Of a stretch of 64,000 nucleotides of DNA, positions 34,249 to 42,511 are shown piece after piece (the stretch's first letter is position 1; every line of letters begins with the position of its first letter). This DNA is from Micromonospora sp. U21. Its GTDB lineage: Bacteria; Actinomycetota; Actinomycetes; Mycobacteriales; Micromonosporaceae. The stretch is taken from contig NZ_JAGPYK010000009.1 of the NCBI RefSeq assembly GCF_018070045.1, positions 186,001 through 250,000 on the forward strand. The letters are read 5' to 3'. A program made the position numbers and the translations under genes. Below the pieces are notes generated by a model, which ran no database searches, had not been told where the DNA came from, and worked only from the letters and a program-made list of their open reading frames with translations.

Positions 34249-34887
34249 TTACGCGGCATCGAGGCGTCGGAGGAGGCCCATGATGTCGGTCGACTCGTTG
34301 GTGAACATGTAGCGCGGGTAGATGTACTTCTTGCCACGAACGGTCACCCGATTGGCGAACCGGCAGCCGTCCGAGTGGAACAGGCCACGGAGGAAGTGTG
34401 CGGGATGGCTCTCGATGATTGGCCGCGGCCAATCGGCGAGGACGATCGGCCGCTCGTGTTTCTTGCCGGGACCGTGCTGGGGGAGCAGGCACGGCCAGTG
34501 CATGCCGGTGCTCTGCACCGCGACGCAGCCCCGCTTCTGGATGTGCTGGACCTTGTTGGCGAGGACTGCCTTCATCGCCGCGGCACAGGCGTCGATGAGG
34601 TTGGGCCACGCGTCGGAACAGTAGATGCGCAGTACCGGCACCCGATCGGTCGTCACCAGGTGTCAATCGCCGAGATAGAGGCCGAGGAGGTAGGCGTAGG
34701 CGGCGGAGTCGGTCGGATTGTCGACATCTGGCGAGCAACGGAAGCACCGTAGGGCTGTGCCGAACCTCGCTGGCTCGGGCCGATCGACGCACCAGTGCCA
34801 GACGGTGGTGTATGGCAACGAAAGCGTGCTGGCTACCGAGCGGATGTTGTGTCCGCGAGCGCGGAGGGCGCGGGCTCGTGCCCGCAT
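34249..34887 (-). pseudogene. HTH-LAGLIDADG protein gene broken by one in-frame TGA
   Basis: A single minus-strand frame of 213 codons with one internal stop. The first part has an HTH (RALRARGHNIRSVASTLSLP, then YTTVWHWC) and a LAGLIDADG-type motif, AYLLGLYLGD, followed at once by TGA (34663-34665). Directly after the stop the same frame continues HLVTTDRVPVLRIYCSD and then a second motif, HFLRGLFHSDGCR, and YPRYMFTNESTDIMGLLRRLD. In intact relatives the residue at the stop is Gly (GDG), so GGA to TGA is a one-base change. The 3' end also seems shorter than relatives I recall. The family is common in actinomycetes, described as an HTH regulator with homing-endonuclease-like domain. The gene sits beside tRNA-Leu. 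Confidence 0.75.
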
Positions 34888-34933
34888 CTGCGGTGGATGC
34901 ACGCCCACATGGTCGAACAGGTGTATGACAAAG

Positions 34934-35016
34934 TGCCGGGAGCGGGATTCGAACCCGCAAGCCCTTTCGGGCAGAAGTGTTTGAGACTTCCGTGTATGCC
35001 GTTCCACCATCCCGGC
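34934..35016 (-). tRNA. tRNA-Leu (anticodon CAA)
   Basis: On the minus strand the acceptor arms GCCGGGA and TCCCGGC pair fully, followed by discriminator A. The anticodon loop CTCAAAC is closed by GAAGT/ACTTC and gives anticodon CAA. A long variable arm (TGCCCGAAAGGGCTT) and the T arm GCGGGTTCGAATCCCGC are present. The 83-base length and long variable arm are proper for a class II leucine tRNA. CCA is not encoded. It reads UUG codons, which are rare in this GC-rich genome (compare the TTG start codons). Confidence 0.96.
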
Positions 35017-35097
35017 GAGTGCCGCTTACTGTACCCGACTACGCTTCTGCGGGAGCATGGGTGTAGCCGTGCAGGAACGATGGTGGGGGTAGGGCTG

Positions 35098-35718
35098 GTG
35101 GCCGAGACGCCGACGGATGCCGAGCGCAGGCGGGTGCTGATCGCCGAGGACGAGGCGCTGATCCGGCTGGACCTGGCCGAGATGCTGGTCGAAGAGGGCT
35201 ACGAGGTGGTCGGTGAGGCCGGCGACGGTGAGACCGCCGTCCGCCTCGCCGAGGAGTTGAAGCCCGACCTGGTCATCCTCGACATCAAGATGCCGATCAT
35301 GGATGGGCTGGCCGCCGCCGAGCGCATCGCCGGCGCCCGGATCGCTCCGGTGATCATCTTGACCGCGTTCAGCCAGCGTGACCTGGTGGAACGGGCCCGG
35401 GCGGCCGGCGCGATGGCGTACCTGGTGAAGCCCTTCCAGAAGAGCGACCTGGTCCCGGCGGTGGAGATCGCGCTGTCGCGCTACTCGGAGGTCGCCGCGC
35501 TGGAGGCGGAGGTCGCCGGCCTGACCGACCGCCTGGAAATCCGTAAGACGGTGGAGCGCGCCAAGGGCGCGCTGATGACCACGTACGGGATGACCGAGCC
35601 CCAGGCGTTCAAGTGGATCCAGCGCACGGCGATGGATCACCGGATGACCATGAAGGAGGTCGCCGAGCGGATCCTCGCCGAGACCGCCGGCGGCGAAGTG
35701 ACGCAGCCGAGCGTCTGA
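35098..35718 (+). CDS. pdtaR: Response regulator with RNA-binding ANTAR domain (PdtaR-like)
   Basis: 206 residues. The receiver domain has the acidic pocket VLIAEDEALIRLD, phosphoacceptor Asp62 in DLVILDIKMP, Thr in ILTAFS and Lys in YLVKPF. After a short coiled linker comes the ANTAR domain (about 140-200): KTVERAKGALMTTYGMTEPQAFKWIQRTAMDHRMTMKEVAERI. ANTAR proteins bind paired hexaloop RNA hairpins and prevent termination. In mycobacteria the PdtaS kinase phosphorylates PdtaR; the kinase is not in this window. GTG 35098 is chosen (MAETPTDAERR); ATG 35080 in frame is possible. Confidence 0.93.
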   Translation: MAETPTDAERRRVLIAEDEALIRLDLAEMLVEEGYEVVGEAGDGETAVRLAEELKPDLVILDIKMPIMDGLAAAERIAGARIAPVIILTAFSQRDLVERARAAGAMAYLVKPFQKSDLVPAVEIALSRYSEVAALEAEVAGLTDRLEIRKTVERAKGALMTTYGMTEPQAFKWIQRTAMDHRMTMKEVAERILAETAGGEVTQPSV

Positions 35719-35814
35719 TCTGCTCCGCTTCTCGGCGGCGGTGGACGCCTCGGTTCCGGGCACGCCCGGGATCGGGGGCCGCCGCGCGGCGCCTCCGGGG
35801 AATAGCATCGAGCC

Positions 35815-37017
35815 GTGACCGTCCGACGGGTGATCGCGGTGTTCGGCCTCTTCGCGCTGCTGGTCTCCGGCTGCGATGGTCCCGCCGGGCCGACCGGCGG
35901 CACCTCGACCGGCGCCGGGTCGACGTCCGCGGCCGCGCCGGCGCTCCGGCCGGGGTGGCAGCCGCTGACGCTGCCGGCGCCGCCGGGTGACGCGGGCCGC
36001 CTGCTGCTCCGCGACGCGGCGGCCTGCGCGGGCCGCTGGTTCCTGGTCGGTGGTGTCGCCGACGCCAGTGGCGGCACCCGTCCGGCGGCCTGGACCAGCG
36101 TGGACGGTACGACCTGGACGATCGTGCCGGTGCGCGCGGATTCCTTCTACGGCCGGCAGAACGTGCTCTCGTCGGTGGCCTGCCGCGACGGCAAGGCCGC
36201 GGTGATCGGCGCCAAGACCGGGGGGGCGCACGGCTATCCACGGATCAGCACGTGGCGGCAGTTGCCGGACGGCGCGGTGGTCGAGGTGCAGGCGTCGTTC
36301 GAGACGTACGGCGGCCCGACGGCGGTGAACGTGTCCCGGTTGGCGGCCGGCACGCCGGGCTGGCTGATCGTCGGCAACCGCTCGGCGGGCGCGGCCTCCT
36401 GGGTGTCGTCGCCGGCGGCGGCGGAGTTCGCGCTGGTGGAGGGCGCACCGGAGCTGGCCAGCGACGCGGTCGGGGTGACCTGGGCGTTCGACGCGGTGGC
36501 GGCGCCGCCGGGCTGGCTGGCGGTGGGTGGCCTGCTGCCGGCCGGCCGGATCGACCGGGATCCGGCGGTGTGGTCGTCGCCGGACGGGCGGTCATGGCGG
36601 CGCACCGTGCTGCCGGGCGGTCCGGAGTACGAGGAGCTGCAGCGCGTCGCGCTGGTCGGCGGGGTGCCGGTGGCGGTCGGGCTGCGCGGGTCGACGTTCG
36701 GCGCGTGGCGGCAGGAGGCGACGGGCTGGGCGGCCGGCGGGGCGTTCGGTCGACGGGCCGGGTCCGGCGTGCCGGCGGTGACGTCGCTGGTCGTCGCCGG
36801 GGACCGGCTGGTCGCCGCCGTCGCCGACGGCGTGCGGCACTCGGTGTGGGTCTCGGCGGATCGGGGTGGGTCGTGGCGGGAGGCCGCCATGCCGCTCGAT
36901 GTGCCGGCGGGGGCCGATCGGGACGTGGCGTTGGTGGCAGTGGGTGACCGGTGGTGGTTGGCGGCGGACGACGGCGCGCGGGCCGGTCTCTGGTGGTCGG
37001 ACGCCCCCGCCTCCTGA
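35815..37017 (+). CDS. Lipoprotein with BNR-like beta-propeller repeats
   Basis: 400 residues. The N-terminus is a lipoprotein signal: RRVIAVFGLFALLVSGC, with the lipobox LVSG|C. A disordered Gly/Thr/Ser linker follows. The rest has repeated beta segments with AWTSVDGTTWT, VWSSPDGRSWR and VWVSADRGGSWREA. These are Asp-box (BNR) repeats S-x-D-x-G-x-x-W typical of sialidase-like propellers. No enzyme residues can be named, and the role is unknown, perhaps binding a polymer at the cell surface. It precedes the liv operon but is separated from it by 368 bases. GTG 35815 directly begins the signal. Confidence 0.85.
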   Translation: MTVRRVIAVFGLFALLVSGCDGPAGPTGGTSTGAGSTSAAAPALRPGWQPLTLPAPPGDAGRLLLRDAAACAGRWFLVGGVADASGGTRPAAWTSVDGTTWTIVPVRADSFYGRQNVLSSVACRDGKAAVIGAKTGGAHGYPRISTWRQLPDGAVVEVQASFETYGGPTAVNVSRLAAGTPGWLIVGNRSAGAASWVSSPAAAEFALVEGAPELASDAVGVTWAFDAVAAPPGWLAVGGLLPAGRIDRDPAVWSSPDGRSWRRTVLPGGPEYEELQRVALVGGVPVAVGLRGSTFGAWRQEATGWAAGGAFGRRAGSGVPAVTSLVVAGDRLVAAVADGVRHSVWVSADRGGSWREAAMPLDVPAGADRDVALVAVGDRWWLAADDGARAGLWWSDAPAS

Positions 37018-37385
37018 CTGCCGGTGGTTGCCCCCCCGCTCCGGCCCCTGGTGGGGTGTGTCGAGTCGTTTCCGCAGGTCAGGTGGTCTTTCATCCGGGG
37101 CGTGCTCGTCCGGACCGGCACGGGCGGGCTCCGACCGGGCGCGCGATTAAGGACCGACCGACGGATTCACCTGTTACGGACATCGACAGGATTGCCCACG
37201 TCTTCGTAACGGTTTCGCAGACCCCCCCTTCAGGCCTTCCGGGAGAGTGTGCGGTGTCGGTACGCTCCGCCATCACGAGCCGTAACGCAGGGGGAGTCCC
37301 TGCGGGGTGGGTGGAATTGCGGGTTTGCTGCTGTCGCCGTCGCTTCGGGTCAGTCGCGTCCGCATCTGGAGGAGGTCAGGAAGCC
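37018..37385 (+). other. 368-bp leader ahead of livK with a hairpin
   Basis: No gene is seen here. The segment holds the livK promoter region and probably a long untranslated leader. A hairpin CGCAGGG-5-CCCTGCG is at 37286-37304. GTAACG-type words occur near 37206 and 37282 and GTTAC at 37174, but they do not space as GlnR boxes (GTnAC-n6-GAAAC). A ribosome-binding stretch GGAGGAGG lies at about 37370. The length suggests RNA-level regulation; see the findings. Confidence 0.5.
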
Positions 37386-38537
37386 GTGAGGCGAAGCTAT
37401 GTACGGGCGCTGGGTACCGTTGCGCTCGCCGCGACCCTGGTGGTCGCGGCTGGTTGCCAGGATTCCGGTGGCGGCGATGATGGGACCGCGTCCGGTGACT
37501 GCGGTGGCAAGATCGCGATCTTCGGCGCGTTCACGGGTGACAACGCGGGTCTGGTGATCCCGTCGCTGAACGGCGCGAAGCTCGCCGTGAAGCAGTTCAA
37601 CGAGGCGAACCCGAACTGCAAGGTCACCATGCAGGAGTTCGACACCCAGGGTGACCCTGCGGTGGCGACCCCGTTCGCGAACCAGATCGCGGGTGACAAC
37701 TCGTTCCTCGGTGTCATCGGTGGTCACTTCTCCGGTGAGTCGGACGCCACGATGCCGATCTACCAGGCCGCCGGCCTGGCGATGGTCAGCCCGTCGGCGA
37801 CCCGCACCGACCTGACCCAGAAGGGCAACACGTCCTTCTACCGGGTGGTCGGCAACGACGGCACGCAGGCCGGCGCGGTGGCGAGCTACCTGAAGACCCA
37901 GAACGCCAAGAAGGTCTTCATGGTCGATGACGCCAGCGCGTACGGCGCGGGTATCACCGAGGAGCTGGGCAAGCAGCTCGGCCCGCTGGTGGTCAACAAG
38001 GACAAGATCCAGGAGCGGCAGGCGCAGTTCGACGCCACCATCTCCAAGATCAAGTCTGCGCAGGCGGACTTCGTCTTCTACGGCGGTTACACTCGTGAGG
38101 CCGCTCCGCTGGTGAAGCAGATGCGTGCCGCCGGTGTCCAGGCCAAGTTCGTCGGTCCGGACGGTCTCTACGACACGGCCTTCCCGTCGGGTGCCTCCGG
38201 CGGTGCCGAGGGCGCGATCATCACCTGCCCCTGCCTCCCGGCTGACAAGGCGGGCGGCACCTTCTCCGCCGACTACCAGAAGGAGTACGGCATCCCGCCG
38301 GGCTCCTACGGCGCCGAGGGCTTCGACGGCGCGAAGATCTACCTGGACGCCTTCAAGGACGGCAAGAAGAGCCGGGCCGACATCCTGGCGTACGTGAAGG
38401 CGTACGACAAGCAGGGTGTGTCGAAGTACATCAAGTTCGATGCCAAGGGTGACGTCGACCCGACGAAGGTCGTCATCTGGGCCTACCAGATCAAGGGCAC
38501 GGCTATCGAAGCGCTGCAGGAGCTCAAGCTCAGCTGA
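37386..38537 (+). CDS. livK: Branched-chain amino acid ABC transporter, substrate-binding lipoprotein
   Basis: 383 residues. The lipobox is VVAAGC at the end of a signal (VRALGTVALAATLVVAAGC). The mature protein is a type-1 periplasmic binding protein of the Leu/Ile/Val class: GGKIAIFGAFTGDNAGL, then VIGGHFSGESDATMPIYQAAGLAMVSPSAT, the ligand-contacting stretch, and TSFYRVVGNDGTQAGAVASYL. It captures the amino acid outside the membrane and feeds LivHM. GTG 37386 follows the strong GGAGGAGG/AGGAAG region. It is the first gene of livKHMGF. Codons are strikingly biased, as expected for high expression. Confidence 0.95.
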   Translation: MRRSYVRALGTVALAATLVVAAGCQDSGGGDDGTASGDCGGKIAIFGAFTGDNAGLVIPSLNGAKLAVKQFNEANPNCKVTMQEFDTQGDPAVATPFANQIAGDNSFLGVIGGHFSGESDATMPIYQAAGLAMVSPSATRTDLTQKGNTSFYRVVGNDGTQAGAVASYLKTQNAKKVFMVDDASAYGAGITEELGKQLGPLVVNKDKIQERQAQFDATISKIKSAQADFVFYGGYTREAAPLVKQMRAAGVQAKFVGPDGLYDTAFPSGASGGAEGAIITCPCLPADKAGGTFSADYQKEYGIPPGSYGAEGFDGAKIYLDAFKDGKKSRADILAYVKAYDKQGVSKYIKFDAKGDVDPTKVVIWAYQIKGTAIEALQELKLS

Positions 38538-38551
38538 CGCCCCACGCAATG

Positions 38552-38586
38552 GAGTGCGGCCGGGGTGTTTCACCCCGGCCGTACTC
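38552..38586 (+). terminator. Strong hairpin between livK and livH (attenuator)
   Basis: CGGCCGGGGTG (38557-38567) pairs perfectly with CACCCCGGCCG (38571-38581) over a TTT loop, and the stem extends through GAGT/ACTC with one mismatch. The 67-base gap between livK and livH holds little else, and livH's ribosome-binding site AAGGAG lies just after. It probably stops most transcripts after livK or protects the livK 3' end, so that the binding protein exceeds the membrane parts. Confidence 0.75.
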
Positions 38587-38604
38587 GATTCAAGGAGACC
38601 CCCG

Positions 38605-39588
38605 GTGCATTTCGATGAACTGATCGGCCATCTCGGCCAGCACACGGTCGACGGCCTGTCCAAGGGCGCCATCTACGCCCTGATCGCCCTTGGCTACACC
38701 CTCGTCTACGGCGTCCTTCGCCTTATCAACTTTGCGCACTCCGAGGTTTTCATGGTCGGTACCTTCGCGGTGCTGATCCTCTGGAACCAGCTCGGGGTGG
38801 AAAATAACCCGCCTGTCGGCCAGGCGATCCTGTTCCTGGTGCTCGGTCTGCTCGTCGCGGCGGCCGCCTCGGGCGGTACGGCTCTGGCTCTCGAGCGAAT
38901 CGCGTACCGGCCGTTGCGGCGTAAGAACGCGCCGCCGCTGATCTTCCTGATCACCGCGATCGGTCTGTCGCTGGTCTTCGTCGAGCTCTTCGGTCAGGTG
39001 CTGCCCAAGCTGCTCGGTGGCGTGTTGCCGGAGGCGTTCGGCCGGCCCCGGCAGATCGTCGGTATGCCGACGATCATCCAGCAGGAGACCCTGTTCACCA
39101 TCGGCAACACGGCGATCACGAACATCCAGCTGATCGTCTTCGTCGCGGCTGTGGCGATGATGGCGTTGCTGGACTGGTTCATCAACCGCACCCGGTATGG
39201 CCGGGGTGTGCGGGCGGTGGCCCAGAACCCGGAGACCGCCGCGCTGATGGGCGTCAACCAGGAGCGCGTGATCATGCTGATCTTCGTGCTCGGTGGCATC
39301 ATGGCCGGCGCCGCCGCGCTGTTGTGGAGCATGCGGTTCGGCTTCACCCAGAACAGCATCGGCTTCGTGCTCGGCCTCAAGGCGTTCACCGCCGCGGTCC
39401 TGGGCGGCATCGGTAACCTGCGCGGCGCGCTGCTGGGTGGCCTCTTCCTCGGCATCGTCGAGGTGTACGGCGCCACGCTCTTCGCATCCAACTGGGAGGA
39501 CGTCATCGCCTTCGTGGTGCTGATCGTGGTGCTGATGTTCCGGCCGACCGGTCTGTTGGGCGAGTCGCTCGGGAGGGCCCGCGCATGA
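38605..39588 (+). CDS. livH: Branched-chain amino acid ABC transporter permease LivH
   Basis: 327 residues, a membrane protein of about eight or nine helices in the LivH family. GLSKGAIYALIALGYTLVYG near the start and FAHSEVFMVGTF are the family hallmark; GVRAVAQNPETAALMGVN is the cytoplasmic EAA-like loop that docks the ATPases. It forms the channel with LivM. Start GTG 38605 (MHFDELIGHL) has AAGGAG seven bases upstream. Its last codons overlap livM by four bases. Confidence 0.95.
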   Translation: MHFDELIGHLGQHTVDGLSKGAIYALIALGYTLVYGVLRLINFAHSEVFMVGTFAVLILWNQLGVENNPPVGQAILFLVLGLLVAAAASGGTALALERIAYRPLRRKNAPPLIFLITAIGLSLVFVELFGQVLPKLLGGVLPEAFGRPRQIVGMPTIIQQETLFTIGNTAITNIQLIVFVAAVAMMALLDWFINRTRYGRGVRAVAQNPETAALMGVNQERVIMLIFVLGGIMAGAAALLWSMRFGFTQNSIGFVLGLKAFTAAVLGGIGNLRGALLGGLFLGIVEVYGATLFASNWEDVIAFVVLIVVLMFRPTGLLGESLGRARA

Positions 39589-40742
39589 TCGACAAGATTC
39601 GCTCCGCTGATCGCCGCCGGGTGAGCATGCTGACCACGGTCGGCGACCGCTGGCGGGCGCTGACGAAGTGGCAGCAGGCCCTCGGGCTGGCCGCCTTCGT
39701 GGCGATCCTCTACTACCTTCCGCTGCTCGGCATTCCGGGCCTGACCTGGTTGCGTACCGACTCGATCGAGGGCGGTAACAACTGGGCGGGTGTGCTCTTC
39801 GTCTGCGCTATCTACGTGCTGGTCGCGATCGGCCTGAACGTGGTGGTCGGCCTCGCCGGCCTGCTCGACCTGGGCTACATCGGCTTCTTCGCCATCGGGG
39901 CGTACAGCGTGGCGCTGTTCGGTTCGGTGAATTCGCCGGTGGTGAAGTGGATCCAGCAGGAGTTCAACCTGCCGCCGACGTGGGCGGTGACGTGGGCGAT
40001 CTGCCTGTTCATCGCGATCGTGCTGACGATGATCTCCGGGGTGCTGCTGGGCTGGCCGACGCTGCGGCTGCGCGGTGACTACCTGGCCATCGTGACGCTG
40101 GGCTTCGGCGAGATCATCCGGATCGTGGCCCGCAACGCCACCGGGCTGACCAACGGCCCGGTGGGCATCTCGGCCATTCCCGGTCCGGAGGGTGCGCCGG
40201 CAGCGGACAACAAGTACTTCGGCCTGATCGACGCGAAGCCCTGGTACTGGTTGGCGATCACCTTCGTGCTGATCATGGTGTTCCTGGTCCGCAGGCTGGA
40301 GCGCAGCCGGGTCGGCCGGGCGTGGCTGGCGGTCCGCGAGGACGAGGACGCCGCCGCGGTGATGGGTGTGTACCCGTTCAAGTTCAAGCTCTGGGCGTTC
40401 GCCATCGGTGCGGCGCTCGGCGGCCTGTCGGGCTTCCTGTTCGGCAGCCGGAACGCGTTCATCGACCCGACCCAGTTCAACGCGAACCTCTCCATCCTCT
40501 TCGTGGCGATGGTCGTGGTCGGCGGCTCCGGCAACATGATCGGCGTCTCGCTCGGCGCGGTGCTGCTCGCGTACCTGCCGGAGCGGTTCCGCGATTTCGC
40601 CGACTACCGGTGGCTGGTGTTCGGTCTGGCCATGGTGCTGGTGATGATCCTGCGTCCGCAGGGCCTGATCCCCAGCCGGCGGCGTGCCCGCGAGTTGAAG
40701 GACCGCGCGGCTGAGGCAGAGGAGGCGCCCGCTCATGTCTGA
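39585..40742 (+). CDS. livM: Branched-chain amino acid ABC transporter permease LivM
   Basis: 385 residues, the second permease. About ten hydrophobic spans; the family segments are LNVVVGLAGLLDLGYIGFFAIGAY and LRLRGDYLAIVTLGFGEIIRI. The EAA loop reads RVGRAWLAVREDEDAAAVMGV. A positively charged tail, RPQGLIPSRRRARELKDRA, is cytoplasmic. ATG 39585 sits in ATGA with the livH stop. It overlaps livG by eight bases, so all five genes are tightly coupled. Confidence 0.95.
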   Translation: MIDKIRSADRRRVSMLTTVGDRWRALTKWQQALGLAAFVAILYYLPLLGIPGLTWLRTDSIEGGNNWAGVLFVCAIYVLVAIGLNVVVGLAGLLDLGYIGFFAIGAYSVALFGSVNSPVVKWIQQEFNLPPTWAVTWAICLFIAIVLTMISGVLLGWPTLRLRGDYLAIVTLGFGEIIRIVARNATGLTNGPVGISAIPGPEGAPAADNKYFGLIDAKPWYWLAITFVLIMVFLVRRLERSRVGRAWLAVREDEDAAAVMGVYPFKFKLWAFAIGAALGGLSGFLFGSRNAFIDPTQFNANLSILFVAMVVVGGSGNMIGVSLGAVLLAYLPERFRDFADYRWLVFGLAMVLVMILRPQGLIPSRRRARELKDRAAEAEEAPAHV

Positions 40743-41676
40743 CCAGACCACCAGCACGGCGACGCCGAAGATCCCGACCCAGCCGGGCCCGCGCTCGGTG
40801 CTGCTCGAGGTCGACGACGTCACGCTCCGCTTCGGCGGTGTGGTCGCCCTCGACAAGATCAATTTCCAGATCTACGAGGGCGAGATCCTCGGTCTGATCG
40901 GCCCGAACGGCGCCGGTAAGACCACCAGCTTCAACGTGATGACCGGGGTGTACAAGCCGACCTCCGGGGCGGTCCGGTTCCGCGGGCAGAAGGTGACCGG
41001 TCGCAAGCCGCACCAGATCAGCCAGCTCGGCATCTCCCGGACGTTCCAGAACATCCGTCTCTTCCCGGAGATGACGGCGATGGAGAACGTCATGGTCGGC
41101 ACGGACTCCCGGCACAAGACGAGCGTGCCGGGTGCGCTGTTCCGGATTCCCCGGTTGAAGGCCAAGCCGCACGAGTTGCCGCAGGTCACGGCACCGGCCG
41201 GGCTCGCCCGCACGTGGCAGGAGATCCGACGGTCCTGCGCCAAGGCGTTCGGGCTGTCCCGGTACGTCCTGGAGGAGCGGGCCGCCGAGGCCAAGGCGCT
41301 CGAGTTGCTGCGCTTCGTCGGGATCGCCGACCGGGCCAACGACGAGGCGCGCAACCTGCCGTACGGCTACCAGCGCCGCTTGGAGATCGCCCGGGCGCTG
41401 GCCACCGAGCCGAAGCTGATCTGCCTGGACGAGCCGGCCGCCGGCTTCAACCCGGCGGAGAAGGAGGAGCTCCTCACCCTGATTCGCAAGATCCGTGACA
41501 TGGGCCTGACCGTCCTGCTCATCGAGCACGACATGCGGCTGGTCATGGGGGTCACCGACCGGATCGTGGTGCTGGAGTTCGGCCGCAAGATCGCCGAGGG
41601 TGCGCCCGCGGAGGTCAGCCGCGATCCGAAGGTGATCGCCGCGTACCTGGGGGAGCCCGCCGATGACGCTGCTTGA
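40735..41676 (+). CDS. livG: Branched-chain amino acid ABC transporter ATPase LivG
   Basis: 313 residues. Walker A is GPNGAGKTT, the signature region [13 protein letters not shown] replaces LSGGQ as usual for LivG, Walker B is [10 protein letters not shown], and EHDM holds the switch His. The protein is about 55 residues longer than E. coli LivG. The extra segment is an insertion (about residues 135-185, [16 protein letters not shown] onwards) in the helical subdomain, plus an N-terminal tail. It hydrolyses ATP with LivF to drive import. ATG 40735 overlaps livM. Confidence 0.95.
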   Translation: MSDQTTSTATPKIPTQPGPRSVLLEVDDVTLRFGGVVALDKINFQIYEGEILGLIGPNGAGKTTSFNVMTGVYKPTSGAVRFRGQKVTGRKPHQISQLGISRTFQNIRLFPEMTAMENVMVGTDSRHKTSVPGALFRIPRLKAKPHELPQVTAPAGLARTWQEIRRSCAKAFGLSRYVLEERAAEAKALELLRFVGIADRANDEARNLPYGYQRRLEIARALATEPKLICLDEPAAGFNPAEKEELLTLIRKIRDMGLTVLLIEHDMRLVMGVTDRIVVLEFGRKIAEGAPAEVSRDPKVIAAYLGEPADDAA

Positions 41677-42376
41677 GCTCGAGAATGTCGCCGTCGCGTA
41701 CGGCCGGATCGAGGCGCTGCACGGCATCAGCCTCACCGTGAACGAGGGTGAGGTGGTGGCCCTGATCGGCGCGAACGGCGCCGGTAAGACCACCACCATG
41801 CGGGCCATCTCCGGGACCCGGTCGCTCGCCAGCGGAAAGATCACGTTCAACGGTGAGGACATCAGCAAGCTCCGGGCCGACCTGAGGGTGGTCCGGGGGC
41901 TGTGTCAGTCGCCGGAGGGGCGGCAGATCTTCCCGGGTATGACGGTGATGGAGAACCTGGACATGGGGGCGTACACCCGGCGGGACTCCGCCGGCATCGC
42001 CGCCGACCTGGACCGGGTGCTGACCCTCTTCCCGCGGCTGGCCGAGCGGCGCAAGCAGGCCGGCGGCACGCTCTCCGGTGGCGAGCAGCAGATGCTCGCG
42101 GTCGGCCGGGCGCTGATGAGCCGGCCGAAGCTGCTGTTGCTCGACGAGCCGTCGATGGGTCTGGCGCCGTTGGTGATCCGGCAGATCTTCGACATCATCA
42201 CGGAGATCAACCAGCAGGGCACCACGATCCTGCTGGTGGAGCAGAACGCCCAGCAGGCGCTCTCGCGGGCGCACCGCGGGTACGTGCTGGAGACCGGTCA
42301 GATCGTGAAGGAGGGGTCCGGTCAGGACCTGCTGCACGATCCGTCGGTCAAGGAGGCGTACCTCGGCGTGGCCTGA
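41663..42376 (+). CDS. livF: Branched-chain amino acid ABC transporter ATPase LivF
   Basis: 237 residues, the normal length. Walker A GANGAGKTT, ABC signature LSGGEQQML, Walker B LLLLDEPSMGL, and the switch region VEQNAQQAL that in LivF replaces the His of other ABC ATPases with Asn/Gln. ATG 41663 overlaps livG by 14 bases. It is the last gene of the operon, and a hairpin follows. Confidence 0.95.
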   Translation: MTLLELENVAVAYGRIEALHGISLTVNEGEVVALIGANGAGKTTTMRAISGTRSLASGKITFNGEDISKLRADLRVVRGLCQSPEGRQIFPGMTVMENLDMGAYTRRDSAGIAADLDRVLTLFPRLAERRKQAGGTLSGGEQQMLAVGRALMSRPKLLLLDEPSMGLAPLVIRQIFDIITEINQQGTTILLVEQNAQQALSRAHRGYVLETGQIVKEGSGQDLLHDPSVKEAYLGVA

Positions 42377-42385
42377 GCCATCCGA

Positions 42386-42427
42386 GCGGCGGCCCGGCAT
42401 CCCCACGCGGGGGTGCCCGGCCGCCGG
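42386..42427 (+). terminator. Hairpin after livF
   Basis: CGGCGGCCCGGCATCCCC pairs, with a bulge or two, with GGGGGTGCCCGGCCGCCG across an ACGC loop, ten bases after the livF stop. A GC-rich terminator for the liv operon. Confidence 0.7.
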
Positions 42428-42511
42428 CTTTCGGGCGCGATGCCCGTTCCGCCGTCGGACGCGCGGTGCCGCCACCCGGGGATGTCGGTGCGACGGACTA
42501 GAGTCGCTGCC

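Noticed and set aside
34663..34665. The in-frame TGA as a selenocysteine codon
   Set aside because: The expected residue is Gly in a LAGLIDADG motif, no SECIS-like hairpin directly follows, and no selenocysteine genes are seen.
34934..35016. tRNA-Leu 3' end as an integrated-element attachment site
   Set aside because: No second copy of the tRNA 3' sequence and no integrase were noticed in the window.
37018..37385. GlnR boxes in the livK leader
   Set aside because: GTAAC and GTTAC words occur but the GTnAC-n6-GAAAC spacing is not met.
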